Source of the DNA: Paralcaligenes sp. KSB-10
Lineage (GTDB): Bacteria; Pseudomonadota; Gammaproteobacteria; Burkholderiales; Burkholderiaceae_B
Direction: 5' to 3'
Assembly (NCBI RefSeq): GCF_021266465.1
Contig: NZ_CP089848.1
Coordinates: forward strand, 930,001-994,000
Length of the DNA: 64,000 nt
Both the position numbers and the translations under genes were made by a program. Every line of letters begins with the position of its first letter. Positions within the stretch are counted from its first letter, which is position 1. Positions 19,653 to 30,897 of this stretch are shown piece after piece. The notes under the pieces were generated by a model, which saw nothing but the letters and a program-made list of their open reading frames with translations, was not told the origin of the DNA and did no database searches.

Positions 19653-22427
19653 ATGCCCGAACTTAAACTATTGGAACCAGCCTTGCTCTGGTCAGGAGCC
19701 TTGCGCCGCAAAACCGGGGCCAACGCCGCTTTCAAGCAGTGGCTGTGCCAGGCTGCCCAGCATCCGGTCACACGCCAATCGATTCAAACCTGGTTTACCG
19801 AATTCGTTCCACCCAGGCCGGAAAGCTCCCCGGCCCTGCCCGAAGTGCGCCGGGCCCTGCGCCAACTGCGGGAGCGGGTTTTCTTTACCCTGATGGTGCG
19901 GGACATCAACGGCGAGGCTCCCTTGGCCGAAGTCGTGGCGGCGATGTCGGCGCTGGCCGATCTGGCCATTGCGCAATCCTATCAATGCGTGGCCGCCGAG
20001 CTGGCCCAAACCCACGGTATTCCCACAGACCCCGGCACGGGCCTGCCGCAAGAAATGCTGATCGTAGGCATGGGCAAGCTCGGCGGCAAAGAACTGAATG
20101 TGTCGTCCGATATCGATCTGATCATGCTGTACGGCGAAGAAGGCGAAACCACCGGGCGGCGCAAGATCAGCTATCACGAATTTTACGGCCGGCTTACCCA
20201 GCGCATGATGCCGGTCCTGTCCGACATCGATGCGCATGGTCAGGTATTTCGCACCGATCTGCGCCTGCGCCCCGATGGCGACTCGGGGCCGCTGGCCTGG
20301 AGCCTGGATGCTTTTGAAAACTACCTGTTCACCCAAGGCAGGGAATGGGAACGCTATGCCTGGCTAAAGGGCCGGATCATTCCCTGCCAGGCCTTTCCCT
20401 CCAGCGACACATCAAAGCAAGTAGCGCAGTTCGAATCCTTGCGTACGCCTTTTGTCTATCGCAAGTATTTCGATTTCGACTCCCTGGCGTCCCTGAGGGC
20501 CTTGCGCGAACGCATACGCCAGGACTGGCAACGGCGGGCCATGGCGCGCAACGGAATCGATACCACCCACAATATCAAGCTGGGCGACGGCGGAATACGT
20601 GAAATCGAATTCGTAGTGCAACTGACCCAGTTGATCCGCGGCGGACGCATGCCGTCCTTGCAGCAGCGCGGTCTGATAACCGCCTTACACCGGCAAAAAG
20701 ATGCGGGCATCATTTCATCCGACGATGCCGAACAACTGGAAACGGCCTATGTTTTCCTGCGTCGCACCGAACATCTTCTGCAATACCGCGAAGACGAGCA
20801 GACCCATTTATTGCCCAGCGATCCGGCTCTGCGCATGGGACTGGCGCACGCCATGGGTCTGAGCCCGGAAATTTTCGAATCCACCCTCGCCGCCCATCGC
20901 ACCTTTGTCACCCAGCTATTTTGCAACGCCTTCCGGATTGCCGGTGTAGGTGAAGACGAAGCCAAGGGCTCGCCCGGCAAGCCGGGCGTTGCACACTGCG
21001 CCAGCCTCGGCGAACATATACAGACCCAGCTGGGCGGCCAAAACGATATTCTGGACCAGCGAGTCGAAGCCCTGCTGGACAGCCACCGGATACGCAGCCT
21101 GCCGGGCACCAGCCGCAAGCGGGTCGAAGCGCTGCTGCCGGCGGCCATCAGCGCGGCGGCAAAAACCGCCAATCCCCAGCAAACCGCAATCCGGCTGTTC
21201 GACCTCATTGAGCAAATAGCACAGCGCAGCGCCTATTTGGCGCTGCTGGCCGAGTACCCCGAAACCTTGGCGCGCGTCGCACGCATCGTAGCCGCCAGCC
21301 CCTGGGCATCTCAATATCTCAGTCAATACCCCTTGCTGCTCGACAGCCTGATCGAATGGCGCTCCCTGCTTGCGCCACCCGATTTTGGCCAGATCGCCCA
21401 ACAACTCCGCACCGATCTCGATGCTTGCCTTTTGCCCAATGGCCGGGCCGATGTCGAGCAGCAAATGAACCTCATGCGCGACGTCCAGCGCCAAGTGAGC
21501 TTCCAGCTTCTGGCGCAGGACCTGGAGGGCGTGCTGAGCGTGGAAAAACTGGCGGATCAGCTCTCGGCCCTGGCCGACATGCTGCTGGCCGAAACGATTT
21601 TCCGCGTCTGGCCGCTCGTGCAGTCCAAGGGCAATGCGGCAGGCGATTTGCCCCCCCCCAAGTTTGCCGTCATTGCCTATGGCAAGCTGGGCGGCAAGGA
21701 AATTGGCTACGCCTCCGATCTGGATCTCGTTTTCATATACGACGATACACGCGAAGACGCGATGGAAATTTATGCCAAGCTGGGACGGCGCATGACATCG
21801 TGGCTGTCAACCATGACATCCTCGGGGCGCCTTTATGAAGTCGACCTGCGGCTGCGACCCGACGGCGACGCGGGCCTGCTGGCCGTATCGCTGGACGCCT
21901 TTGCCCAATATCAGCTTAACCATGCCTGGGCCTGGGAGCATCAAGCCTTGACCCGGGCACGCTATGCCGTAGGCGACTCTTCCGTGGGCAATAAATTCGA
22001 GGAAATCCGCAACCAGGTTCTGCTGCTGCCCCGCGACCCGCAAGCACTCAAGCAAGAAGTTCAGGCCATGCGGCAAAAAATCGGCTCCGGCCACCCCAAC
22101 CCGTCTGCCGATTTCGACTTGAAACACGATCGGGGCGGTATGGTCGATATCGAGTTCGTCACGCAATACCTGGTGTTGTGCCACGCATCCAGGCATCCGG
22201 TTCTGCTCCGCAATCTGGGCAATATCACACTTCTGCGCCTGGCTTCGGAAGCCAGCCTGATAGACGCGGAAATCGCAACCGGAGCGGCTGACGCCTATCG
22301 CCTGTTCCGCAAGGTGCAGCACGAACTGCGTCTGCAAGGCGCGGAAAAAGCCCGTGTGCCGCAGAATCAAATGACTGCCGAGCGCGCAGTGGTGCATCAG
22401 CTTTGGAATACCGTCATTGGGGATTAA
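19653..22427 (+). CDS. glnE: Bifunctional glutamine synthetase adenylyltransferase/deadenylase
   Basis: 924 residues from the ATG at 19653 ([13 protein letters not shown]); an upstream in-frame start at 19599 would add 18 unlikely residues. Two nucleotidyltransferase domains are visible: the N-terminal deadenylase with [20 protein letters not shown] and the C-terminal adenylylase with [20 protein letters not shown], each with the GG and paired aspartates. Each is followed by [13 protein letters not shown] or [13 protein letters not shown] and a helical bundle with [10 protein letters not shown] or [10 protein letters not shown]. It switches glutamine synthetase activity according to nitrogen status through PII. 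It faces yhdP head to head and is followed closely by queH. Confidence 0.96.
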   Translation: MPELKLLEPALLWSGALRRKTGANAAFKQWLCQAAQHPVTRQSIQTWFTEFVPPRPESSPALPEVRRALRQLRERVFFTLMVRDINGEAPLAEVVAAMSALADLAIAQSYQCVAAELAQTHGIPTDPGTGLPQEMLIVGMGKLGGKELNVSSDIDLIMLYGEEGETTGRRKISYHEFYGRLTQRMMPVLSDIDAHGQVFRTDLRLRPDGDSGPLAWSLDAFENYLFTQGREWERYAWLKGRIIPCQAFPSSDTSKQVAQFESLRTPFVYRKYFDFDSLASLRALRERIRQDWQRRAMARNGIDTTHNIKLGDGGIREIEFVVQLTQLIRGGRMPSLQQRGLITALHRQKDAGIISSDDAEQLETAYVFLRRTEHLLQYREDEQTHLLPSDPALRMGLAHAMGLSPEIFESTLAAHRTFVTQLFCNAFRIAGVGEDEAKGSPGKPGVAHCASLGEHIQTQLGGQNDILDQRVEALLDSHRIRSLPGTSRKRVEALLPAAISAAAKTANPQQTAIRLFDLIEQIAQRSAYLALLAEYPETLARVARIVAASPWASQYLSQYPLLLDSLIEWRSLLAPPDFGQIAQQLRTDLDACLLPNGRADVEQQMNLMRDVQRQVSFQLLAQDLEGVLSVEKLADQLSALADMLLAETIFRVWPLVQSKGNAAGDLPPPKFAVIAYGKLGGKEIGYASDLDLVFIYDDTREDAMEIYAKLGRRMTSWLSTMTSSGRLYEVDLRLRPDGDAGLLAVSLDAFAQYQLNHAWAWEHQALTRARYAVGDSSVGNKFEEIRNQVLLLPRDPQALKQEVQAMRQKIGSGHPNPSADFDLKHDRGGMVDIEFVTQYLVLCHASRHPVLLRNLGNITLLRLASEASLIDAEIATGAADAYRLFRKVQHELRLQGAEKARVPQNQMTAERAVVHQLWNTVIGD

Positions 22428-22483
22428 AATACACGTCTTGCCTAACTGAATACGGCACGCTTCGCCACGCGTGCCCGCATGCC

Positions 22484-23185
22484 ATGACTGACATTCAACG
22501 CCCCAAGCTCGTACTGCCCGACAACCGCCGCAAGGTGTTGCTGCATTCGTGCTGCGCTCCCTGTTCTGGCGAAGTCATGGAAGCCATATCCGCCTCGGGC
22601 ATCGATTATTCGATTTATTTCTACAACCCGAATATTCATCCCGATCGCGAATACGAAATCCGCAAAAACGAAAACATCCGTTTTGCCGAGCAGCACGGCA
22701 TCGAATTTATCGATGCCGACTACGACAGGGACAACTGGTTCGAACGCGTCAAAGGCCTGGAAAACGAACCCGAACGCGGCCAACGCTGCACAGCCTGCTT
22801 CGATATGCGTTTCGAACGCACCGCCCTGTATGCGCACGAACACGGCTTCGACACAATCAGCAGTTCACTGGGCATTTCGCGCTGGAAGGATATGAACCAA
22901 ATAAACGGCTGCGGCGAACGGGCCGCGGCGCGCTACCCCGAGCTGATCTACTGGACCTACAATTGGCGTAAAGGCGGCGGTTCGGCCCGCATGATCGAAA
23001 TCAGCAAACGCGAAGAGTTCTACCAGCAAGAATACTGCGGTTGCGTATATTCTCTGCGAGACACCAACCGGCACCGGCGTGCCCAGGGACGCGAACGCGT
23101 CAAGATCGGCATCAAGTTCTACGGCAAGGACGAGATCGAACTCAACCCTCCGCCATCGGTCGGCGACAAGCCGGCGCAAGGCTAA
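22484..23185 (+). CDS. queH: Epoxyqueuosine reductase QueH
   Basis: 233 residues from the ATG at 22484; the frame is open further upstream, overlapping glnE, but homology begins near [14 protein letters not shown]. QueH hallmarks are the vicinal cysteines in HSCCAPC, the [14 protein letters not shown] motif and the late CGCVYSLRD motif; these cysteines bind a 4Fe-4S cluster and a second metal. It reduces epoxyqueuosine to queuosine, the last step in making the tRNA wobble base Q. It replaces the cobalamin-dependent QueG. queF for an earlier step lies 6.5 kb away at 29651. It starts 56 bases after glnE. Confidence 0.92.
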   Translation: MTDIQRPKLVLPDNRRKVLLHSCCAPCSGEVMEAISASGIDYSIYFYNPNIHPDREYEIRKNENIRFAEQHGIEFIDADYDRDNWFERVKGLENEPERGQRCTACFDMRFERTALYAHEHGFDTISSSLGISRWKDMNQINGCGERAAARYPELIYWTYNWRKGGGSARMIEISKREEFYQQEYCGCVYSLRDTNRHRRAQGRERVKIGIKFYGKDEIELNPPPSVGDKPAQG

Positions 23186-23220
23186 AAACCCGGTTTTGCA
23201 AGAGCGTAAAACCGGCGTGG
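23185..23220 (-). terminator. Terminator after clpB
   Basis: The stem CCGGTTTT / AAAACCGG (23190-23197 and 23208-23215) with a 10-base loop is followed on the minus strand by GTTTTTAG. It lies about 40 bases after the clpB stop. A second GC-rich 10-bp hairpin (23228-23252, GCGGGCGGCC) without a T run lies between it and clpB. Confidence 0.72.
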
Positions 23221-23256
23221 CCAACAGGCGGGCGGCCCTTGTGGCCGCCCGCGCTG

Positions 23257-25851
23257 CTATTGCAGGGTCCGCGAAAACACGAACTTGTCGTTTTTCCAGT
23301 CCACCGGCACCACATCCCTGGGGCCGAACTTGCCTTCCAGTATCAGGCGCGCAATCGGGTTTTCGATGTGCTGCTGAATGGCGCGCTTGAGCGGCCGGGC
23401 GCCGAACACCGGATCGAAACCTGCGCGAGCCAGTTGAGCCAGGGCCGCATCGGATACCTCGAGCCGCATTTCCTGCGTCGCCATGCGCTGAGCCAGGCGG
23501 CGCAATTGGATCCGTGCAATCGCCTCGATGTGCCTGGATTCCAGTGCATGAAACACCACGACTTCGTCGATACGATTCAAAAACTCCGGACGGAACGACT
23601 CCTTAAGCCCATCCCAGATAACTTCCTTGATCACGTCGTAAGGCTGGCCGATCATGTTCTGTATATGCTGCGAACCCAAATTGGAGGTCATCACGATAAC
23701 CGTATTGCGGAAATCAACAGTACGCCCCTGGCCGTCGGTCAGGCGCCCGTCATCCAGCACCTGCAGCAGCACGTTGAAAACATCGGGATGCGCCTTTTCG
23801 ATCTCGTCGAGCAAAATGACGCTGTACGGTTTGCGGCGCACAGCCTCGGTCAGATAACCGCCCTCTTCATAGCCCACATAACCCGGCGGCGCACCGATCA
23901 GGCGGGCCACGGAATGCTTTTCCATGAATTCGCTCATGTCGATACGGATCAAATGATCGTCGGAATCGAACAGGAAGTTGGCCAAAGCCTTGGTAAGCTC
24001 GGTTTTGCCCACGCCGGTAGGGCCCAGGAACAGAAAGGAGCCAGAGGGACGGCCCGGGTCGGACAAGCCGGCCCGGGAACGACGGATTGCGTCGGCAACC
24101 AGACTGACGGCCTCGTCCTGCCCCACTACCCGCTGATGCAGGAAATCTTCGATGCCAAGCAATTTGGTACGCTCACCCTGCATCATTTTGGCAACCGGTA
24201 TTCCGGTTGCCCGGGCCACGACCTCGGCGATTTCCTCGGCACCCACTTCGGTACGCAACAGACGCGGGTGTTCGGGATCGGAAACCGCCTGATGGCCGGC
24301 CTCGGCCGCCTTCAGACGCCCCTCGAGCTCAGGCAATTTGCCATATTGCAGCTCGGCCAGCTTGTCGAATTGGCCTTTGCGTTGCAGGTCGGCCATCTCG
24401 GCTCGCGTGCGTTCGATTTCTTCCTTGACCGACTGCGAACCCTGCACCGCCGCTTTTTCGGCCTTCCAGATTTCCTCGTAATCGTTGTACTCGCGCTGAT
24501 GCTTTTCGAGCTCGTCTTCGATTACCTTGAGGCGCCGCAAGGAACCTTCGTCGGACTCCTTTTTTACCGCTTCACGTTCGATTTTCAGCTGAATGATACG
24601 CCGGTCCAGCTTGTCCATGACCTCGGGCTTGGAATCGATTTCCATGCGTATGCGAGCAGCCGCCTCGTCGATGAGATCGATAGCCTTGTCAGGCAGAAAC
24701 CGGTCGGTAATATAGCGGTTCGACAACTCAGCCGCGGCTACGATGGCCGGGTCTGTGATGGCTACACCGTGATGCAGCTCGTAGCGTTCCTGCAAGCCGC
24801 GCAGAATGGCAATCGTCGATTCGACATCGGGCTCGTTGACGAGCACTTTCTGGAAACGGCGCTCCAGGGCGGCATCTTTCTCTATGTACTTGCGATACTC
24901 GTCGAGAGTCGTGGCGCCTATGCAATGCAGCTCGCCGCGCGACAAGGCGGGCTTGAGCATATTGCCCGCGTCCATGGCGCCCTCGGCCTTTCCGGCCCCC
25001 ACCATGGTGTGCAACTCATCGATGAAAACAATGGTGCCCCCGGCATCTTGAGAAAGCTCTTTCAGCACCGATTTCAGGCGTTCTTCGAATTCTCCGCGAA
25101 ATTTGGCGCCAGCCAGCAAAGCCGCCATGTCCAGCGACAGTACGCGCTTTCCTTTAAGAGTCTCAGGCACCTCGTTGTTGATGATGCGCTGAGCCAGGCC
25201 TTCGACAATCGCAGTTTTGCCAACCCCCGGTTCGCCAATCAGGACCGGGTTGTTTTTGGTGCGACGCTGCAGGATCTGTATGGTCCGGCGAATTTCGTCA
25301 TCGCGCCCAATCACCGGATCGAGCTTGCCCTGCCGCGCGCGCTCGGTTAAATCAAGCGTGTATTTGGACAAGGCTTCGCGATTCGACTCGCCTTCGGAGT
25401 CGGACACCGAAGCGCCGCCGCGCACCGCATCGATAGCGGTTTCAAGCGCCTTGCGCTGCAGGCCGGCTTCGCGCAGTATGCGCCCCGCTTCGCCTTTATC
25501 GTCGGCCAGCGCCAGAAGAAAAAGCTCGCTGGCGATATAAGTATCGCCGCGATTGGACGCCTCTTTATCGGTGCGTGCCAGTACTGCCTGCAGATCGCGG
25601 CCAACCTGGATATTGCCTTCGGAGCCCCGCACTTGCGGCAAGGCCTCGATGGCCGCATTGACGGCCGGAACTATCCGATTGACGGCAACACCGGCCCGCG
25701 CAAGCAGCCCGCCCGCGCCGCTTTCCGGATCGGCCAGCAACGCGGCCAGCACATGTACGGGTTCTATATAGGGATTATCATGCTTGATGGACAGGCTTTG
25801 CGCGTCGGAAATCGCCTGCTGAAATTTGGTCGTCAGTTTGTCGAATCGCAT
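23257..25851 (-). CDS. clpB: ATP-dependent disaggregase ClpB
   Basis: 864 residues, the usual size for ClpB. The N-domain begins [20 protein letters not shown]. The first AAA module has Walker [16 protein letters not shown] and Walker [17 protein letters not shown] long coiled-coil middle domain follows (about 400-540; [20 protein letters not shown]), which separates ClpB from ClpA. The second AAA module has [16 protein letters not shown] and [16 protein letters not shown], and the C-terminal domain ends near [12 protein letters not shown]. With DnaK it rescues aggregated proteins after heat stress. A sigma-32-like promoter lies upstream. Confidence 0.97.
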   Translation of the reverse strand: MRFDKLTTKFQQAISDAQSLSIKHDNPYIEPVHVLAALLADPESGAGGLLARAGVAVNRIVPAVNAAIEALPQVRGSEGNIQVGRDLQAVLARTDKEASNRGDTYIASELFLLALADDKGEAGRILREAGLQRKALETAIDAVRGGASVSDSEGESNREALSKYTLDLTERARQGKLDPVIGRDDEIRRTIQILQRRTKNNPVLIGEPGVGKTAIVEGLAQRIINNEVPETLKGKRVLSLDMAALLAGAKFRGEFEERLKSVLKELSQDAGGTIVFIDELHTMVGAGKAEGAMDAGNMLKPALSRGELHCIGATTLDEYRKYIEKDAALERRFQKVLVNEPDVESTIAILRGLQERYELHHGVAITDPAIVAAAELSNRYITDRFLPDKAIDLIDEAAARIRMEIDSKPEVMDKLDRRIIQLKIEREAVKKESDEGSLRRLKVIEDELEKHQREYNDYEEIWKAEKAAVQGSQSVKEEIERTRAEMADLQRKGQFDKLAELQYGKLPELEGRLKAAEAGHQAVSDPEHPRLLRTEVGAEEIAEVVARATGIPVAKMMQGERTKLLGIEDFLHQRVVGQDEAVSLVADAIRRSRAGLSDPGRPSGSFLFLGPTGVGKTELTKALANFLFDSDDHLIRIDMSEFMEKHSVARLIGAPPGYVGYEEGGYLTEAVRRKPYSVILLDEIEKAHPDVFNVLLQVLDDGRLTDGQGRTVDFRNTVIVMTSNLGSQHIQNMIGQPYDVIKEVIWDGLKESFRPEFLNRIDEVVVFHALESRHIEAIARIQLRRLAQRMATQEMRLEVSDAALAQLARAGFDPVFGARPLKRAIQQHIENPIARLILEGKFGPRDVVPVDWKNDKFVFSRTLQ

Positions 25852-25899
25852 AATCGTTTCGCTTGATCAAAGGGGAAGAGCCGTGCTCGAATAATGATT

Positions 25900-25927
25900 A
25901 TGTGCGGCCAGCCAGCCAGTTTTCAAG
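25900..25927 (-). promoter_or_regulatory. Sigma-32 (heat-shock) type promoter for clpB
   Basis: On the minus strand CTTGAAA (25921-25927) matches the heat-shock -35 consensus exactly. Thirteen bases later CCGCACAT (25900-25907) partly matches the -10 consensus CCCCATNT. It lies about 50 bases upstream of the clpB ATG, where such a promoter is expected. Confidence 0.7.
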
Positions 25928-26069
25928 ATACAAACATGCCGCCATGCAGCAATATGACCGCGATCCTTTCACTTTACTCGCTCTGTACCCCAAAGCCTAC
26001 CCTATTGTTTACACACCGTTTAAACTGTTAAGCTAATAGCACTCTTTTATGGCACCCGGGAGACAAACC

Positions 26070-26294
26070 ATGCGTGGCGTAATTAAAAAATGGGGTAACA
26101 GTGCAGCGGTGCGCTTGCCATCGTCGATGATGAAAACACTCAAACTCGACCTGGAAGACGTCATCAATATCAGCGTCGAGCATGGCAATATCGTGATCGA
26201 GCCCATACGCACCGAAGAATACGTGCTTAGCCAATTATTGGGCGGAATCAAAGCCAAGAACATACACGCCGAAATCGATTTTGGCGCCGCATAA
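26070..26294 (+). CDS. mazE: Antitoxin of the MazE/AbrB family
   Basis: 74 residues from the ATG at 26070, chosen because GGGAGA lies 7 bases upstream; an in-frame start at 26049 lacks that support. The N-terminus MRGVIKKWGNSAAVRLPSSM is the swapped-hairpin AbrB/MazE DNA-binding fold. The C-terminal tail (LSQLLGGIKAKNIHAEIDFG) is the expected toxin-neutralising segment. It would bind and block the downstream MazF and repress its own promoter. A GTTTAAAC palindrome at about 26021-26028 could be part of its operator (weak evidence). It is followed after 19 bases by mazF. Confidence 0.9.
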   Translation: MRGVIKKWGNSAAVRLPSSMMKTLKLDLEDVINISVEHGNIVIEPIRTEEYVLSQLLGGIKAKNIHAEIDFGAA

Positions 26295-26313
26295 TAATTC
26301 GACGAGGCCCACC

Positions 26314-26652
26314 ATGAGCAAACGCTATATCCCCACGGCCGGCGATATCATCTGGCTGCATTTCGATGTGCCCAAAGGCTCAACCGGCCCCGGCTACAAG
26401 CCCGCGGTCGTGCTCAGTCCTCTTGCCTACAACAAAAAAACTGGGCTAATGATATGTTGCCCCATTACCCCGACTATCAAGGGCTATCCGTTCGAAGTCC
26501 TGATCGACGCCGAACAGCGCATCGCCGCCCTGTCCGATCAAATCAAAAGCCTGGATTGGGCAAGCAGCAAAATCAGCCACCAGGGACGCATCAGCTCATC
26601 CGAACTGGCCGAGATCCGCGCAAAGCTGCAAGCACTCATTTTTAAAGGGTAA
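26314..26652 (+). CDS. mazF: MazF/PemK-family endoribonuclease toxin
   Basis: 112 residues from the ATG at 26314 with a GAGG ribosome site. The sequence YIPTAGDIIWLHFDVPKGST, then GYKPAVVLSPLAYNKKTGLMICCPITPTIKGYPFEV and DQIKSLDW, follows the MazF barrel fold, with the catalytic arginine/threonine region at the PITPTIKGYPFEV segment. MazF toxins cut mRNA at short motifs when the antitoxin is degraded. It is the second gene of an antitoxin-toxin pair; no frameshift is seen in either gene, so the module looks intact. Confidence 0.92.
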   Translation: MSKRYIPTAGDIIWLHFDVPKGSTGPGYKPAVVLSPLAYNKKTGLMICCPITPTIKGYPFEVLIDAEQRIAALSDQIKSLDWASSKISHQGRISSSELAEIRAKLQALIFKG

Positions 26653-26995
26653 ACAGCAGCCTCGCCGGATTCCCGCGGGCGCCTCCCTCGGTCCTCAATG
26701 CTGCAAAGCAACAAACCACCTAATCGTATTGAATTACCGCCTGCTTGATGCCAGGCAGGCGGCGGTCGCGCACGAACGCTTTCCGTGTTTCCGGTCAAAT
26801 CCTGCAAAGTTTTGCGCAGGTATGCGAAAAGGTAGAGAAAGCCATTACATATTGATACGTTTTTTATAGGCAATTCTGCAACATGTGCGATTCTTCGGAA
26901 AAAAGAACTGTAAAGTCGCTCATCTCAACGGAATGCATTGATACATATGGCAATATAATCGAGGCAAATGACCCTTTAAATAAAAGCATCGCCTC
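26653..26995. other. Intergenic region between mazF and the LysR gene
   Basis: 343 bases. An 8-bp hairpin (CCGCCTGC at 26737-26744 with GCAGGCGG at 26755-26762) lies about 90 bases after mazF but lacks a T run. The last 150 bases are AT-rich and likely contain the promoter of the LysR gene. No ORF with a credible start, tRNA or repeat is seen. Confidence 0.45.
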
Positions 26996-27904
26996 ATGGA
27001 TAAATTCAAACAGCTTGAGAGTTTTGTCTCGGTGGCGACTCTGGGAAGCCTGTCGGCCGCAGCACGGGCCGAGGGAATCGCCCCAGCCATGATGGGCCGG
27101 CGCATCAACGCACTCGAGGCTCGCCTGGGCCTGAAACTGCTGATACGCTCGACCCGCCATTTGTCCCTGACTTCCGAGGGTGCAACCCTCCTCGAAGAAG
27201 CACAGCGTATCCTGCGCGATATGAACGATACCGAAGCCCGGATTACCCAGGGGAGCATCAAGCCTTCCGGTCATTTGCGGATCAGTGCGCCTGTGGGTTT
27301 CGGGCGGCGCCATATAGGCCCCTTGCTGCCGCTGTTCATCCAGGCCCATCCCGACATCACGATTACACTTGACTTGAGCGACCGGCAGGTAGATCTGATT
27401 GAAGAGCGCTACGACTGCGCCATCCGGATTGGCGATGCGCAAGCCCCTCAGGTCGCCGGCGTGCGATTGGCCGATAGCCGCTGCGTCATCGTAGCCGCCC
27501 CTTCATACCTGGACGCGCATGGAATCCCCCATAGCCCCGAAGACCTGCTTCGTCACAACTGCTTGTCTTTGGCAACGCAAGGAGATCAGGCCAAGGACTG
27601 GCGGCTCAGGCACAAGGGTCAGACAAGAATCATGCAAGTCAAGGGAAACCTGGCTTGCAGCGATGGCTCGGTCCTGCGCAAATGGACTCTCGCGGGATGC
27701 GGTCTGGCCTGGAGCGCCCTGTGGGAAGTACGGGAAGACCTTGCCGCAGGCCGCCTGGTAAGCGTTCTCGATGAATACGCCGCCTCTCCCAATGGAATCT
27801 ACGCCATGCTGCCCGAACGCAAACACCTGCCGGTGCGAGTGCGAGCCTTCGTCGATTTGCTCAAGGCCCATTACTCCAAGGCATCTTATTGGGAAACTCA
27901 TTGA
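26996..27904 (+). CDS. LysR-family transcriptional regulator
   Basis: 302 residues. The N-terminal winged helix-turn-helix (KFKQLESFVSVATLGSLSAAARAEGIAPAMMGRRINALEARLG) is typical of LysR regulators. The effector domain starts near LRISAPVGFGRRHIGPLLP, with the usual LTTR block CAIRIGDAQ. It stands alone: mazF is upstream and aceA is convergent downstream, so no target is obvious. The subgroup (DNA-binding domain followed by GHLRISAPVGFG) is common among LysR proteins that control a neighbouring dehydrogenase or efflux gene, but none is adjacent here. No ribosome site is clear before this ATG. Target and ligand are unknown. Confidence 0.9.
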   Translation: MDKFKQLESFVSVATLGSLSAAARAEGIAPAMMGRRINALEARLGLKLLIRSTRHLSLTSEGATLLEEAQRILRDMNDTEARITQGSIKPSGHLRISAPVGFGRRHIGPLLPLFIQAHPDITITLDLSDRQVDLIEERYDCAIRIGDAQAPQVAGVRLADSRCVIVAAPSYLDAHGIPHSPEDLLRHNCLSLATQGDQAKDWRLRHKGQTRIMQVKGNLACSDGSVLRKWTLAGCGLAWSALWEVREDLAAGRLVSVLDEYAASPNGIYAMLPERKHLPVRVRAFVDLLKAHYSKASYWETH

Positions 27905-27976
27905 CCCTCGGGCATTAAAGCGCGCATTGCCTGCTTGTCAACATGGATACCGTGCACTGGAAAAACCAAGAGACAA

Positions 27977-28003
27977 GGGGTGCCCTCGCAGGCACCCCGG
28001 TCA
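27977..28003 (-). terminator. Hairpin after aceA
   Basis: The perfect 8-bp stem GGGGTGCC / GGCACCCC (27977-27984 and 27991-27998) with a 6-base loop lies just past the aceA stop. On the minus strand it is followed by TTGTCTCTT, only a weak T tract, so it may be a terminator or a 3' stabilising hairpin. Confidence 0.6.
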
Positions 28004-28012
28004 AACAAACGC

Positions 28013-29338
<1,326 letters not shown>

Positions 29339-29650
29339 GGTGGCGCTCCTGAAAGTATCAAAAATAAAAGTAAATCAGCAAGAATCCTTAGGAAAAATTC
29401 TACGCCTTTGCTGCAGAGCAAATCACACTTATATCTTATATAAGATTAAATATATTAATCTTTAAAATCAATATATTATAAATTTTATTTCACAATATAA
29501 AACGATATTTTTCGCTATGAAAACAGAAATGATGCTGCGCAACATTCACGTTTTGCATGGCAAAAAGCAATTCTCATAATATGAAAACAGGATGGCGATG
29601 GCAGTACAATGGCTTGAATAGATTCATACTTTTGTATTTTCACTATTTGT
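29339..29650. other. AT-rich divergent promoter region between aceA and queF
   Basis: 312 bases, markedly AT-rich compared with the rest of the window. It contains the overlapping palindromes listed separately and, near queF, the repeated motif TATGAAAACA (about 29516-29525 and 29580-29589). No ORF or RNA gene is recognisable. Confidence 0.6.
29433..29460. promoter_or_regulatory. Overlapping palindromes upstream of aceA (candidate operator)
   Basis: A perfect 14-bp palindrome ATCTTATATAAGAT (29433-29446) overlaps a second inverted repeat GATTAA-ATATA-TTAATC (29444-29460). They lie about 95-120 bases upstream of the aceA start, in a position suited to a regulator of the glyoxylate shunt. The protein that would bind is unknown; AT-rich chance symmetry is possible. 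Confidence 0.4.
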
Positions 29651-30481
29651 ATGGCTGACCCTACCCTGACTCATGCTCCCCTGGGCCACGACGTGGCCTA
29701 CCCGAAAACCTATGACCCGACAGTGCTGTTTCCCATCGCCCGTTCGGGAAATCGTCAAACCCTGTCGCTGCAGCCCGTGCCCGCATGGCAAGGGGCCGAC
29801 GTCTGGAATGCCTACGAAATATCGTGGCTGAATCTCAAAGGCAAGCCGGTCGTAGCCACCGCATGCTTTGTATTCAGCCAGAACAGCCCCAATATCGTCG
29901 AATCCAAATCATTCAAGCTGTACCTCAACTCGTTCAATGAAAGCCGCTTCGATGGCCCGCACGCAGTGCTGCAATGCCTCAGGCAGGACCTGAGTCGCGC
30001 CTCGGGCGCAGCCGTCCATGTGGATGTGGATATCGTGGCAGCGGACGTCGACACGGCGTATCGGGCACTTGAAGGAATCAACATCGATGACGCCGACGTC
30101 AGCATCGAACGCTATCAACCCGCCCCCGAATTGCTGCGCTGCGTACCCGATGCGCCGCTTGTAAGCGAAACCCTGATGTCGGACCTGCTTAAAACGAACT
30201 GCCCGGTCACAGGCCAACCCGACTGGGGCAGCGTGCAAATCCGCTACAGCGGCCCGCAAATAGACCGGGCAGCCTTGCTCAAATATATTATTTCCCTGCG
30301 CCAGCACAACGAATTCCACGAACATTGCGTCGAACGGATGTATTGCGATATCTGGCAAGCCTGCCGCCCCGAAGCGCTGTTTGTCTATGCGCGCTATACC
30401 CGACGCGGCGGCCTCGACATCAACCCCTGGCGCAGCAGCCACCCGACCAATGTGGTCAACCAGCGAACCATCCGGCAGTAA
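29651..30481 (+). CDS. queF: NADPH-dependent 7-cyano-7-deazaguanine reductase QueF
   Basis: 276 residues, the long (YqfC/E. coli-like, two-domain) form. Key blocks are WNAYEISWLNLKGKPVVATACFVF, the motif ESKSFKLYLNSFNESRF that binds NADPH, LKTNCPVTGQPDWGSVQIRY with the catalytic cysteine, and SLRQHNEFHEHCVERMY. It reduces preQ0 to preQ1 in queuosine synthesis. It is not next to queC, queD or queE; queH for the final step lies at 22484. Confidence 0.96.
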   Translation: MADPTLTHAPLGHDVAYPKTYDPTVLFPIARSGNRQTLSLQPVPAWQGADVWNAYEISWLNLKGKPVVATACFVFSQNSPNIVESKSFKLYLNSFNESRFDGPHAVLQCLRQDLSRASGAAVHVDVDIVAADVDTAYRALEGINIDDADVSIERYQPAPELLRCVPDAPLVSETLMSDLLKTNCPVTGQPDWGSVQIRYSGPQIDRAALLKYIISLRQHNEFHEHCVERMYCDIWQACRPEALFVYARYTRRGGLDINPWRSSHPTNVVNQRTIRQ

Positions 30482-30897
30482 GGGCAACCCCGAACCCATG
30501 ACCGGCGACGAGCCCCACCATTACAAATCCACTAACAACCGCACGAACTGTTCGCACAATCCTCGCGTAGTCACGCCGGCCATCAGCATGCAAGTTGCCT
30601 GCGATTGTCCAAAAAACGTCAACGCGAGCGGGGGTGGCGGCCCAGGCAGGGTGAGCGAGCTTGAGTCCGCCGCGGCCGCAGCCTGGATCGGGAGGCAAGG
30701 GAGCGGTTGTCTGAGCGTCACGGGTGTCCACAGCCCGGGGGGCTGTGGACGACGCGAGTTCCGTGACCGCCCGATCCAGGCTGCGGCCGCGGGCAGTCCT
30801 GGCAAAGCCAGGACCGGACGATGCGAGCTCCACCCTGCCTGGGCCGCCACCCCCGCGTCTTAAGAACCCGGAAAGCCGTTAAACCACCACTTACCAC
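30482..30897. other. Intergenic region between convergent queF and the MFS gene
   Basis: 416 bases between the 3' ends of two convergent genes. Most of it is the 229-nt nested inverted repeat listed separately. The flanks (30482-30627 and 30857-30897) show no gene. ORFs crossing the repeat on both strands have repeat-driven sequences such as HPAWAATPA at both ends, so I do not call them. Confidence 0.6.
30628..30856. repeat. 229-nt nested inverted repeat (large structured element)
   Basis: Three nested perfect arms share one centre. The outer arm is 26 bp (30628-30653 with 30831-30856, core GGGGGTGGCGGCCCAGGC). The middle arm is 23 bp (30670-30692 with 30770-30792, core GCGGCCGCAGCCTGGATC). 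The inner hairpin GTCCACAGCCC / GGGCTGTGGAC is 11 bp (30726-30736 with 30740-30750, loop GGG), flanked by GTCACGG / CCGTGAC (30717-30723 with 30761-30767). A side hairpin GTCCTGGC-AAA-GCCAGGAC occupies 30796-30814. It could be a mobile repeat of REP/BIME or MITE type, a strong bidirectional transcription barrier, or a structured RNA. No transposase or target-site duplication is evident. Confidence 0.9.

Noticed and set aside
23041-25350. 769-codon plus-strand ORF opposite clpB
   Set aside because: ClpB on the minus strand is unmistakable; the long antisense frame follows from its GC-rich codon use.
30521-30850. ORFs on both strands across the nested repeat
   Set aside because: Their sequences are driven by the inverted repeat (HPAWAATPA is encoded at both ends on opposite strands), and there is no credible ribosome site or codon signal.
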